Shown: positions 52,525-61,148 of the stretch, one piece after another
Numbering within the stretch: position 1 is the stretch's first letter
Layout of the letters: each line of letters opens with the position of its first letter
DNA from: RDYJ01 sp034931405
Lineage (GTDB): Bacteria; Cyanobacteriota; Cyanobacteriia; Cyanobacteriales; Nostocaceae
DNA: 64,000 bases
NCBI RefSeq assembly: GCF_034931405.1
Contig: NZ_JAYGHA010000016.1
Location: 1 to 64,000 of the forward strand
Direction: 5' to 3'
The notes under the pieces: model-generated
Database searches by the model: none
Told to the model about the DNA's origin: nothing
Seen by the model: the letters and a program-made list of their open reading frames with translations, nothing else
Program-made: the position numbers and the translations under genes

Positions 52525-53298
52525 ATGTATTTGAACTTTTTTATCAGTTCTATTGTAGGAATTGTGGTTACATTATTGGTAGCTTTTGGTGTTTTGCAAT
52601 GGTTTCATATCCCCGCAGGTAATTTTCTTGACTGGGTAATTGGAGGGGCTAGTTTTTGGTGGTTATTGGTGATTGTGACAGTTCCGTGGAATGTTCATTT
52701 TCAAGCTAAGGAAGTTTTAGCAGCAGCAGCAGAATCAATAGCCAAAAATATTCCTGTAGATGATAAACAGGTTAAGTATGTACAGGTTTTAGCCAAGCGA
52801 TCGCTCTGGTTAGCTATTGCTTTACACTTAGTTTCAGCTATCGCTCTTTATATCCTAGCTGCTACTGGTATTAGTGCTGTGGGATATCTCAGTTCTGGCG
52901 CAGCTTTGTTATTAACTTTACTGCGTCCAGCTATTAGCGCCTACGAATATTTATATGCTCGGTTAACAATGATTCGTCAAGCATTCACTTATCCCCGTGA
53001 AGATATTTTAGAACTTCGTAACCGTTTTTATGAAATAGAGCAAAAAGTCCAATCTTTAGAAGACCAACTTAACCCAGAACAACCTTATTCTTTAGCAGCA
53101 AATAACCACAGGTTTAGCGAAGAAACTCGTCGAGAATTAGCTCGTATTATTGCTAGTTTAGAAGAATTAAGGGCTACAAACCAAGCTGAACATGAGCGAC
53201 TATCAAGAGAAGCTAGAAATGCCATCGCTCAACTTTCCACCGACGGACAATTTCTGGATCATGTTCGAGAAATTATGAGATTTTTTAAATCAGCTTGA
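52525..53298 (+). CDS. Membrane protein with C-terminal coiled coil, unknown function
   Basis: 257 residues. About three or four membrane helices (residues 5-28, 37-55, 92-112, 115-137), then from about residue 150 a charged helical region (LELRNRFYEIEQKVQSLEDQL, EETRRELARIIASLEELRAT). No signal peptide. I do not recognise a family. A bidirectional terminator follows. Confidence 0.75.
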   Translation: MYLNFFISSIVGIVVTLLVAFGVLQWFHIPAGNFLDWVIGGASFWWLLVIVTVPWNVHFQAKEVLAAAAESIAKNIPVDDKQVKYVQVLAKRSLWLAIALHLVSAIALYILAATGISAVGYLSSGAALLLTLLRPAISAYEYLYARLTMIRQAFTYPREDILELRNRFYEIEQKVQSLEDQLNPEQPYSLAANNHRFSEETRRELARIIASLEELRATNQAEHERLSREARNAIAQLSTDGQFLDHVREIMRFFKSA

Positions 53299-53330
53299 AG
53301 ATTATTCTCGATCATGATCGCAAAAAAAAT

Positions 53331-53359
53331 ACCCGTTGTTACCTGGAGTAATAACGGGT
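53331..53359. terminator. Bidirectional terminator
   Basis: acccgttgtta / taataacgggt stem. On the minus strand it is followed by a run of eight T, on the plus strand by ctttatattta. It ends both the 52525 gene and the convergent 53386 gene. Confidence 0.85.
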
Positions 53360-53385
53360 CTTTATATTTAAAATCCAAATTTTCA

Positions 53386-54687
53386 CTATCTGGAAGCAAC
53401 TTGAGGTTCTGCCCAAACCTGTGTATCTCTAACTCCAAAAGTGACAGGTTGATCTCCGTCGGTTGTGACATTTGTACTCTTACCATCACTAGCAACTTGT
53501 ACTAAAGGCCAATTTTCTTCCCCTAGTTCACCAGCACGGAACAGCACATGATCGGGTTGTTTTTTACTCCAACCTAACAAGATGGCAATTTTCTCATGCT
53601 CATCTTCATTTTGGGTTGGAGCAACGGTTTTGGTAAGATTTTCTTGTCGGTTCCAAATTACGGCATGATCTGTCACATCTGCTGTGTTGAAAATGCCTAC
53701 AAATTTACGGGCTAAAAAGCGATCGCCTGTTGCTGACCAGCTAATCGGCACTAAAACCCCAATTTTTCCTTCTGTATCGGTTTTGTGGGCTGAAATCGAC
53801 TGATTTAATAGAGGATCACTAATAGCAGCAGTTTTAGCCATTACCTGCAATCTCTTAGTTTGCCGATCTTCGATAAACAGCAAGCTAGTAACTCGGCTGT
53901 TGTGCATTTCCGGTTTAACTTCTAGTTGCACTCGGCTATAAACTGCATATCTACCATCAGGAGAAACAACTGGTATGCTGCGATAGTGTCGCACTCCAGA
54001 ACCACCTTTCCCTCCAATAGCTTCTTGAGTTATCATGATCCATTTCCAGGGGATTGGATGAGGACTGCCCATGGGATCATCTGGTATTGCGTCGGATTGA
54101 TGTTGCTGTTCATTAACAGGTACTTCTGTCATGAAGGAAGGCTGTGATTCTCTAATATTTGATGTGCCTGTAGCTGTTTTTAATACTTCATTTCTCCGAT
54201 TTTCACTTTCTAAAGAATGAACCTCTCCTCCTAATGCCTCAGCTTTAGCATTTTTTAATTTTTGGATCAAATTAGTTTGATTAACAGGTATCTTGGCTAA
54301 ATTTCCCTGTTTGGAGACTGTCAATATATCCCTACTAGCCAACCCTTGATTTTCTGTTTCTGCCCCAAAATCACTTTTAGCAGTCGGTACTACTGGCCTT
54401 TCTGCACTCACAGACTTGTTTCTTGGTACAAAAGCTTCAATATTTACTTCCAAGGTGTTAGCTTCACCCAGGTTTAAATCATTTACACTCGCAATAGACG
54501 TTTCTTGGGACTTTGAATCAAATTTTCCCAGTCCTGAATTAATTTTTCCTAATTTTAATTGTGATTGTTTCGCTACGCTAGAGTGAACCGATACCCCTAC
54601 TAAGGGAGCAATTAATATAACAGGGATAACGTACTTAAGAAAGGGTTGTACGCGGAACCATCCTGACACCAAAAGGGATTTCAACAT
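53386..54687 (-). CDS. Secreted or membrane-anchored protein of unknown function
   Basis: 433 residues. An N-terminal signal or anchor (about 18-36, FLKYVIPVILIAPLVGVS), a long low-complexity stretch to about residue 205, and a C-terminal globular part with beta-propeller-like strands (SIPVVSPDGRYAVYSRVQLE, VPISWSATGDRFLARKFVG, ILLGWSKKQPDHVLFRAGE). SPDGRYAVYS and SWSATGDRF resemble TolB/WD-like blades, but there are too few for a call. Extracytoplasmic by its anchor. Confidence 0.65.
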   Translation of the reverse strand: MLKSLLVSGWFRVQPFLKYVIPVILIAPLVGVSVHSSVAKQSQLKLGKINSGLGKFDSKSQETSIASVNDLNLGEANTLEVNIEAFVPRNKSVSAERPVVPTAKSDFGAETENQGLASRDILTVSKQGNLAKIPVNQTNLIQKLKNAKAEALGGEVHSLESENRRNEVLKTATGTSNIRESQPSFMTEVPVNEQQHQSDAIPDDPMGSPHPIPWKWIMITQEAIGGKGGSGVRHYRSIPVVSPDGRYAVYSRVQLEVKPEMHNSRVTSLLFIEDRQTKRLQVMAKTAAISDPLLNQSISAHKTDTEGKIGVLVPISWSATGDRFLARKFVGIFNTADVTDHAVIWNRQENLTKTVAPTQNEDEHEKIAILLGWSKKQPDHVLFRAGELGEENWPLVQVASDGKSTNVTTDGDQPVTFGVRDTQVWAEPQVASR

Positions 54688-55357
54688 GAGTGGACTCTCT
54701 AAGGAAGGGGCAGTTGCTATGTGAGGAGCAAGGTCTATGCAGGAAGAGGAAAAACTATGATTATATGTATAACAACAAACTAAAAGCTTTAACGAGATAA
54801 TTGCACCAAATTTTGCATCACTTTACAAAACTTTTCTAATCATTGTTCACGCCTTTACATTCTTTAAATTACTGAGTTTTTGATGACAATATAATTTACA
54901 GTGAATACTGGAATTTCTTTCAGTAATCTCTATGTAAATATATACATAAGTAATAATTGGCTCGCAAATGAATAAAATAATAAATAAAATATCTGTTGCG
55001 ATCGCTCAACTACAAAAAGCTAATTTTGTTAAATTATCAGATAATTTGGGTTAGTAGATGCTGAATTGTCCACCCACTAGGCAAAAAATATACATCCTTG
55101 CAGACAGAAGACACAATCATTGACTGATCTGAGTGAGTCTGTTTGCCAAAGTATTGTATTTTATCAACTAACTTTTTGTTGCACCGATAATAAATACTCT
55201 ACCACTAAATATCTAAAATTCAAGCTTCTAAAAGCAAAATTGCTGGGCGTTTTTTTCATTATTCTTGTCATTTGCTCAGTTCTGGGTAATCAGTTGTCAG
55301 TGATTCGTGACGCACTTAATATTGACTAGTAACTAATCACTAAATAACTAGTCAAGA
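54688..55357. other. Intergenic region, nothing recognised
   Basis: AT-rich 670 bp between divergent genes. A TTG-started frame at 55120-55329 with one hydrophobic stretch has no ribosome site and looks fortuitous. Confidence 0.45.
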
Positions 55358-56401
55358 ATGAAAATCGTATTTTTTGGTACTCCCCAGTTTGCTGTTCCCA
55401 CCCTCGAAAAATTACTAAATCACCCAGATTTCCAGGTTTTAGCAGTTGTTACCCAACCGGATAAACGCAGGGAACGTGGGAATAAATTAACACCTTCACC
55501 TATCAAAATATTAGCGAATGCTCACCACATCCCAGTATGGCAACCAGAGAGAGTTAAAAAAGATGCTGAAACCTTAACCCAACTACAACAATTAGATGCA
55601 GATGTATTTGTCGTAGTCGCTTATGGACAAATCTTGCCTAAGAAAATCTTAAAGATGCCCAAGTTAGGTTGCATCAACGTACATGGTTCAATTTTACCCC
55701 AGTATCGAGGGGCTGCTCCCCTTCAGTGGTGTCTATATAACGGTGAGCAAGAAACAGGCATCACAACTATGTTAATGGATGCGGGTATGGATACAGGAGA
55801 TATGTTATTAAAAGCAACTACACCGATTGCTTTATTGGATAATGCTCAAATTTTAGCCGATCATCTGGCGGTCACGGGTGCAGATTTATTGGTAGAAACT
55901 TTATTAAAGTTAGAACGCCAGGAAATTAAACCTATTCCTCAAGATGATTCTCTGGCAACTTATGCGTCTTTGATTCAAAAAGAAGACTATAATCTCAACT
56001 GGTCGAAAACTGCTATTGAATTACATAATCAAATTCGAGGCTTTTATCCTAACTGCATGACTACCTTTCGCAATCAAACACTAAAAATTACGGCTACCGT
56101 TCCCTTGGATTCTACTTATATTCAAGAATTACCAACACAATTATCAGAAAAGTTACACAAAATACCTGATTTGTCAACTGTAACTCATCGACCTGGAGAA
56201 GTAGTCAATATTGCAAAGGGACTAGGCGCAATTGTCCAAACTGGAGAAGGTTGTTTGTGGTTGAGAGAAGTTCAGTTAACTGGTAAACGTCCCCAGTCAG
56301 GATGGGATTTTGTAAATGGTACTCGTTTAACAGTGGGTGAGGTAATTGGTAATTGGGAAAGAAGGGAACAGGGAACAGGGAATGGGGAACAGAATTTTTG
56401 A
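55358..56401 (+). CDS. fmt: Methionyl-tRNA formyltransferase
   Basis: Formylates the initiator methionyl-tRNA with 10-formyl-THF. Seen: MKIVFFGTPQFAVPTLEKL, VTQPDKRRERG, the formyl-THF site INVHGSILPQYRGAAPLQW, the catalytic DAGMDTGDML, and the C-terminal OB-fold part (NQIRGFYPNCMTTF, RPGEVVNIAKGLGAIVQTGE, GKRPQSGWDFVNGTRL). 347 residues, slightly longer than usual: the last ~13 residues (RREQGTGNGEQNF) come from an STRR heptamer array, which supplies the stop codon. Confidence 0.95.
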   Translation: MKIVFFGTPQFAVPTLEKLLNHPDFQVLAVVTQPDKRRERGNKLTPSPIKILANAHHIPVWQPERVKKDAETLTQLQQLDADVFVVVAYGQILPKKILKMPKLGCINVHGSILPQYRGAAPLQWCLYNGEQETGITTMLMDAGMDTGDMLLKATTPIALLDNAQILADHLAVTGADLLVETLLKLERQEIKPIPQDDSLATYASLIQKEDYNLNWSKTAIELHNQIRGFYPNCMTTFRNQTLKITATVPLDSTYIQELPTQLSEKLHKIPDLSTVTHRPGEVVNIAKGLGAIVQTGEGCLWLREVQLTGKRPQSGWDFVNGTRLTVGEVIGNWERREQGTGNGEQNF

Positions 56402-56478
56402 CTTTTGACTTTTGACTTTTGACTTGATTCTCCCCAGTCCCCAGTCCCCAGTCCCCAGTCCCCAGTTCCCAGTTCCTA
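56363..56478 (+). repeat. Composite STRR: ggaacag, ttttgac and ccccagt arrays
   Basis: Three different heptamers follow one another: ggaacag (3 copies, inside fmt), ttttgac (4 copies from about 56397), and ccccagt (5 copies from about 56433). They lie between fmt and the convergent DUF6464 gene. Confidence 0.92.
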
Positions 56479-56826
56479 AGTTTCATAAAAACGACAAGAG
56501 TTACATGGACCTTCTGGGTTGACTGCACAACGGATAATTTCTGAAAGAGCATTGTAACTACAAGTTGCATCACCAATTACCCAGCGTCCTTGTACTAAAG
56601 TTTTTTCTGATGGTCGGTTAGCCTTTTGTACATAAATAGTGATGTTATGTAAATGGTAGCGTCCTGACTTCAAGTTATACCTATGACGACGCTCTAATAC
56701 TGCATAGGTTTTGCCTTCAAAATCAAGATAGTTTCCCGGTTGGGGTGTCCAATCAAGTTGCACTCTACCAAGAGACTGACGCGGATTTGTCAGAATCACC
56801 TCAGTTGCTAAAGAATCTATTTCCAT
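56476..56826 (-). CDS. DUF6464 protein with Cys-rich end
   Basis: 116 residues. A beta-rich N-terminal half (LGRVQLDWTPQPGNYLDFEG, YAVLERRHRYNLKSGRYHLH) and the conserved end GDATCSYNALSEIIRCAVNP followed by GPCNSCRFYE, with four cysteines that could bind a metal. I recognise this cyanobacterial family as DUF6464. Function unknown. It follows the DUF3318 gene on the same strand, 21 bp apart, probably as one operon. Confidence 0.75.
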   Translation of the reverse strand: MEIDSLATEVILTNPRQSLGRVQLDWTPQPGNYLDFEGKTYAVLERRHRYNLKSGRYHLHNITIYVQKANRPSEKTLVQGRWVIGDATCSYNALSEIIRCAVNPEGPCNSCRFYET

Positions 56827-56847
56827 AGTCAGTTTATATTATCTGAT

Positions 56848-57462
56848 TTACAGTTGATAATTCTCTGGAATAGTTACAGGGGACAAACCTGCGATCGCTT
56901 TCAAGTTTTGACAACGAATTAATTGGTTAAAATCTAAACTAGAACGCCCTTCAATTTTGGCGACTGACTCAATAGCAGTTAACAAATGTTGGGCGGCTTC
57001 AGCTTCTGAATAACCTCGTCTTTGAGCGATAAAAATAGCTGTTGTATCAGCTTTTAATGCCGATGTTTGGGATTTATTAATCCGCCAAATTCGCGTAGCA
57101 GCTAAAGCACTTAATCCCCCGGCTATAATTACACCTACCACATCAGACTGAGCAGCTTCAACTACTCCACCTAATAACCCTGCTAAAACCACTCCTTGAT
57201 AGATATCTGGTTGTAACCACTTCACTCCCGTTAACCAACTAACTTGATGTAGTAGTAGTAAATCTCTTTGTGGTTTAGTCAAACGTCGCCACAAATCAAA
57301 ATTAATATATATTGGTCGTCCTTGACTCCATGGTAAGGGAAAAACGGCATCTATAACCTTGTTTTGTTCAGGTTTACTGACAATTTTAGTCATCATGCGC
57401 CCAGAAGCGGGCATGACATCTAACAAACGGCGAATTTCAGTATTTGGTTCCATCATTTCCAT
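56848..57462 (-). CDS. DUF3318 protein
   Basis: 204 residues. Seen: RRLLDVMPASGRMMTKIVSK, FPLPWSQGRPIYINFDLWRR, LTKPQRDLLLLHQVSWL, then a hydrophobic GVVLAGLLGGVVEAAQSDVV-like membrane pair, and a helical RRGYSEAEAAQHLLTAIESV end. I recognise the cyanobacterial DUF3318 family; role unknown. The LTKPQRDLLLLHQ segment resembles the helper helix of M48-type proteins but the HExxH site is absent. Confidence 0.75.
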   Translation of the reverse strand: MEMMEPNTEIRRLLDVMPASGRMMTKIVSKPEQNKVIDAVFPLPWSQGRPIYINFDLWRRLTKPQRDLLLLHQVSWLTGVKWLQPDIYQGVVLAGLLGGVVEAAQSDVVGVIIAGGLSALAATRIWRINKSQTSALKADTTAIFIAQRRGYSEAEAAQHLLTAIESVAKIEGRSSLDFNQLIRCQNLKAIAGLSPVTIPENYQL

Positions 57463-57523
57463 TATTAGGCATAATAATATATGTATATTAAATTACTACT
57501 AAAACTTCATTCAAAATATTTAC

Positions 57524-57781
57524 ATGGATGCTTTTGCTCCCACTCCACCAGAATGGACAAATCAGGCAGTTCACGCATATCAATTTTGCTGTCCCCAATG
57601 TCATGCTAGTAGTAGAGAAGCGGTACAAGTTTGGTTAAATAGGCGATCGCCTGTAACAACACCAGATCATCGTCGCAAGTGGCAAGAATTCTATCTTTGT
57701 CATTGTACCTGTGCTTGGTGGGCTTGGAGTAGCGATCGCCCGAAGGGCGCTGCTGATAGCGTAGCGTGGCGTAAGCCATAG
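57524..57781 (+). CDS. Small Cys-rich protein with repeat-derived C-terminus
   Basis: 85 residues. The core has CCPQCHASSREAVQVWLNRR, YLCHCTCAWWAWSSDR, that is several Cys that could form a zinc finger. The end RPKGAADSVAWRKP is not protein-like but is the translation of a dispersed repeat (gcgatcgcccgaagggcgct ... gtagcgtggcgtaagcc). The true protein probably ended near WAWSSD. No known family. Confidence 0.6.
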   Translation: MDAFAPTPPEWTNQAVHAYQFCCPQCHASSREAVQVWLNRRSPVTTPDHRRKWQEFYLCHCTCAWWAWSSDRPKGAADSVAWRKP

Positions 57782-57790
57782 GCAATCGCA
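57731..57790 (+). repeat. HIP1-containing dispersed repeat
   Basis: gcgatcgcccgaagggcgct, then gtagcgtggcgtaagccata and ggcaatcgc: the common Nostocales repeat, here overlapping the end of the 57524 gene. A similar form (gcgatcgctgcgctcgccgtaggcatcgc) occurs inside the HupE gene near 29427. Confidence 0.8.
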
Positions 57791-57847
57791 AACCTCCCAA
57801 CTAATATCAATTACGTGTAAAAATTGACCATTAAGACAGCCGGGAGG

Positions 57848-57922
57848 CAGGGTGCAGGGTGCAGGGTGCAGGGGGAAAAGAATTTATATTCTGAATCCTG
57901 ACTCCTGACTCCTGACTCCTGC
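57848..57922. repeat. STRR arrays gcagggt and gactcct
   Basis: gcagggt repeated three to four times (about 57848-57873), then ctgactc-type heptamers (about 57895-57922), the latter forming the end of nanE. Confidence 0.88.
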
Positions 57923-58573
57923 TATATAAGCTTTAACTAACAAATCAATCCCAGTAATTGCCGTCCCAACTACAACTGCATCAGCACCTAAATCTAATGC
58001 TCTTTTTGCCTGTTCTGGGGAAGAAATACCACCTTCACAAATTACAAAAGTATCTAATTTTTCTACTATTTGAGTGAGGAGTTCCCAAGCAGGAGGGGCA
58101 AAACTTTTAGTTTCGACAGTGTAGCCAAAAAGAGTAGTACCAACAATATCAGCACCAGCATCAACAGCTAATTTTGCTGCTGTCAATGTATCTACATCTG
58201 CCATAACTGGTTTACCTAATTCTTGATGAATGCGGGTAATAATTTCAACTAATTTTTCATCACCTGGACGATTTCTGGTAGTTGCATCTATAGCAATAAT
58301 ATCTGCTCCGGCTTCAGCGACTGCTACAGCATGGTGAAACTGAGGGGTAATGTATACATCAGAACCTGCTATAACTTGCTTCCATAGTCCAATGATTGGT
58401 ACTTGGACTTTTTCCCGCACGGCTTTGATGTGATTAGGGGTGTCAATGCGGACGGCTACTGCACCATTGTTAACAGCCGCTTTTGCCATTGCAGCAATAA
58501 CTAGAGGTTCATGTAATGGGGAATCTATAGGTGCTTGACAGGAAACAATGAGTCCTTTTTGTAAATTAATCAT
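57884..58573 (-). CDS. nanE: N-acetylmannosamine-6-phosphate 2-epimerase
   Basis: TIM-barrel enzyme turning ManNAc-6-P into GlcNAc-6-P. Seen: GLIVSCQAPIDSPLHEP, GAVAVRIDTPNHIKAVRE, PIIGLWKQ, VYITPQFHHAVAVAEAGADI, AIDATTRNRP, ADVDTLTAAKLAVDAGADIV, CEGGISSPEQAKRALDLGAD and VVVGTAITG. 229 residues; the last ~9 (RSQESGFRI) are coded by STRR heptamers, as in fmt. No other sialic acid genes are nearby, so the route is unclear; in cyanobacteria it may serve amino-sugar recycling. Confidence 0.93.
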   Translation of the reverse strand: MINLQKGLIVSCQAPIDSPLHEPLVIAAMAKAAVNNGAVAVRIDTPNHIKAVREKVQVPIIGLWKQVIAGSDVYITPQFHHAVAVAEAGADIIAIDATTRNRPGDEKLVEIITRIHQELGKPVMADVDTLTAAKLAVDAGADIVGTTLFGYTVETKSFAPPAWELLTQIVEKLDTFVICEGGISSPEQAKRALDLGADAVVVGTAITGIDLLVKAYIAGVRSQESGFRI

Positions 58574-58605
58574 GTTGAATTTTTAGTATTTGATAATCTA
58601 ACAAT

Positions 58606-58941
58606 TTATCAATTTTTACCCATGTAGGGGCGAAGCATTCGGGCGATCAATTATCAATTTTTACCCATGTAGGGGCGAAGCATTCGGGCGATCAATTATC
58701 AATTTTTACCCATGTTTATTTTCCGAATGCTTCGCCCTTGCACTGAATGCTTCGCCCTTGCACTNNNNNNNNNNNNNNNNNNNNNNNNNNNNNNNNNNNN
58801 NNNNNNNNNNNNNNNNNNNNNNNNNNNNNNNNNNNNNNNNNTCCTTACACTGAATGCTTCGCCCTTGCACTGAATGCTTCGTCCTTACACTGAATGCTTC
58901 GTCCTTACACCGAATGCTTCGTCCTTACACCGAATGCTGAT
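58606..58941. repeat. Two opposed tandem arrays (45-bp and 20-bp units) with an assembly gap
   Basis: First array: a 45-bp unit (ttatcaatttttacccatgt ... gggcgatcaa) at 58606 and 58651, with a partial third copy at 58696. Second array: a 20-bp unit (ctgaatgcttcgcccttgca and variants cgtccttaca) from about 58722 to 58938, broken by N at 58765-58841. The core gggcgaagcattc of the first is the reverse complement of gaatgcttcgccc of the second, so the two arrays can pair. Confidence 0.9.
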
Positions 58942-58981
58942 GCTTTCAGTTCCGTCAGGGATAAGCCCCTACTTCTGACCC

Positions 58982-60943
58982 CTACTTTAATTGTTTTGGT
59001 ATCCAGACAGTAAAAATTGAGCCTATGCTGACAGTGGATTCTACTTCAATTCGACCCCGATGAAGTTCTACAAGTTGTTTAGTTAGAGCTAAACCAAGTC
59101 CCGTACCTTCATAGCGACGGCGATAGGGTGCATCCAGTTGTTGAAATTTCTCAAATAGTAGTGGTAGTTTTTCTTCGGGGATACCAATTCCCGTATCTTC
59201 TATTTGAAATATCGCAGTATTGTCTTCTACCCAAAGACGTAAAGTAACACTCCCACCTTCTGGGGTGAATTTAATAGCATTAGCCAATAAATTCCAGAGA
59301 ATTTGTTCTACTCTGCCCGAATCAGCAGTAAACATATCACTTGTAGGATTAATTTGCAAATCAAGTTTCAGGGTAACTTTTTCGCTTGTTGCTTTTTCTA
59401 ATAAACAATCTAATATATTTTGTGCTGTCTTCAGCAAAGAGAATTCCGAAATATTTAATACTGTTTTACCTGCCTCAATTTGTGATAAATCAAGAATGTC
59501 ATTAATCATTTCTAATAAATGTTCACCGCTGTCATGGATAGTTTGTAAATAATGGCGTTGTCGTTGACTCAACTCACCCAAAGGCCAACGTAATAATGTC
59601 GAAGACATTCCAATAACATAAGTTAAAGGAGTGAGTAATTCATGACTGATTGTAGCTAGAAATTCACTTCGTAGACGATTAGCAGCTTCTGCGGCTAATA
59701 AAGCTTCTCGCAGTGCCATTGTTCTTTCAATAACTCGTTGTTCTAGAGTTTGTTTTTCTTGAGTGAGGGTTCGGGTAGCTTCTTGTAAAGATCCCATTAA
59801 CTCATATTGATGAATAGCTATAGCCAACTGTTCAGCAATTGATGATAATAAGCTTTTTTCACTATCGGTCCAATTACGAGAAGTATGACATTGATGAGCA
59901 ATCAATAACCCCCAAAGTTGTTCTTCAAAAATAATTGGTGCTGCCAATTTTGACTTAACGTGGATTCCTCTTAAAAAGTTCAATAAACAAGCTTCTAGGG
60001 CATAAGTTTTTTCTACATCATCCACAGCTAAAATAAAACCTTGGTGGTACTTTTCCCAACATTGAGAACTTCGATTTAGGCAATCTTTTTCTTGATAATT
60101 CAAAACAGAGGAGATAGAATTTGCCTCTAGTGATTCATAGACTATAAAACTTTCGTAATGTTGATCATTTTGTTCTCTAAATTTGTTATTGACTATGGCA
60201 TGGTGTGAATATTGACCGTTAAGTAATGTGTTTTGAGTTTTGATATCAGACGATACGAATTTATAGATTACTAATCTATCCAATTCCAAAAACTCACGTA
60301 CTTGGTTAATTGCCGTTGCCATAATCACTTGCAAATCCAAGCTTTTGCGGATTTGGGTGGTTACTTGATTTAATAGTCGTTCTTGGGCAATTTGTTTTGT
60401 CAGGGCATCTTCCACCGCTTGACAACTAAAACCCTCGCTGGGAATAGAAATTTGAGGGGTTTGTACTTCATTGTTAACAATTGGGAGGAGATATTCTAAT
60501 AACAACAACGTGAACTTACTTTGTAACGTCGCATCATTAGGAGAAATAACTTGCTGATATTGGGCGATGTTTTGGTAAGTGTGGGAATTAGACTCAAACA
60601 AATTTCTTAATTTAGAGATAAAGACAGCGATCGCTTCGGAATTAAATGTCAAACTAACATTGAGGGAATCTACGTTAATTGTTTCTTTCTCCATTCCCTG
60701 ATTTCCCTCCTCCGCTGCTTCTATGTTACCTAGCAGCAACGCACTAAATTGCTCAGAAACCACAAGGGTAAACCGTTGATTTTGCCACTCGACGGGAATA
60801 CTAATCCGCGCTAACACAGCTTCTGTCAGTATTAAAGCAGCACTGCCTACTGCTTGAGCCATCTGCTGCAACAATTCCCCAAGCCGATTAAATATAATTA
60901 AAGGCAAGGTTCGAGAAAAGCTCAAATCGGGAGAACTCAGCAT
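58982..60943 (-). CDS. GAF-domain hybrid-less histidine kinase
   Basis: 653 residues from the ATG at 60943. A unique N-terminal part (1-195), a GAF domain (about 200-385; LDRLVIYKF, CHTSRNWTDSEKSLLSSIAE), a coiled linker (QEATRTLTQEKQTLEQRVIE), HisKA with SHELLTPLTYVIGMSS, and HATPase_c (LANAIKFTPEGG, DTGIGIPEEKLPLLF, GTGLGLALTKQL). The GAF domain is phytochrome-like in position, but I see no conserved Cys in a CH motif that would fix a bilin with confidence. Soluble. No receiver domain; divergent from cobN, so a link to cobalamin/tetrapyrrole genes is only positional. Confidence 0.88.
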   Translation of the reverse strand: MLSSPDLSFSRTLPLIIFNRLGELLQQMAQAVGSAALILTEAVLARISIPVEWQNQRFTLVVSEQFSALLLGNIEAAEEGNQGMEKETINVDSLNVSLTFNSEAIAVFISKLRNLFESNSHTYQNIAQYQQVISPNDATLQSKFTLLLLEYLLPIVNNEVQTPQISIPSEGFSCQAVEDALTKQIAQERLLNQVTTQIRKSLDLQVIMATAINQVREFLELDRLVIYKFVSSDIKTQNTLLNGQYSHHAIVNNKFREQNDQHYESFIVYESLEANSISSVLNYQEKDCLNRSSQCWEKYHQGFILAVDDVEKTYALEACLLNFLRGIHVKSKLAAPIIFEEQLWGLLIAHQCHTSRNWTDSEKSLLSSIAEQLAIAIHQYELMGSLQEATRTLTQEKQTLEQRVIERTMALREALLAAEAANRLRSEFLATISHELLTPLTYVIGMSSTLLRWPLGELSQRQRHYLQTIHDSGEHLLEMINDILDLSQIEAGKTVLNISEFSLLKTAQNILDCLLEKATSEKVTLKLDLQINPTSDMFTADSGRVEQILWNLLANAIKFTPEGGSVTLRLWVEDNTAIFQIEDTGIGIPEEKLPLLFEKFQQLDAPYRRRYEGTGLGLALTKQLVELHRGRIEVESTVSIGSIFTVWIPKQLK

Positions 60944-61148
60944 TTTCAAAATTCTAGTGAGATGGGCTGAATGCCTACGTAGGGCAATAGGTAATTTACA
61001 AAGGATAAGGGTAGGCTAAAATCCTTTTTGCTTACTTCTTTCCAGTACGCTGCGGGTTGAAGTAGCCTGTGCGTAGGGACTTACGGTTTCCTTCCTGGTT
61101 TTTTGTGATTGTGTACTCACCAAAAGTTTAAGGTATTAATAAAGAATT

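Noticed and set aside
55120..55329. TTG-started frame with one hydrophobic segment before fmt
   Set aside because: No ribosome site and sequence of intergenic character.
57800..58981. CRISPR array suspected from regular repeats
   Set aside because: Units are contiguous tandem repeats without unique spacers.
60950..61148. Cobalamin riboswitch upstream of cobN
   Set aside because: No B12-box-like motif could be recognised in the 200-bp leader.
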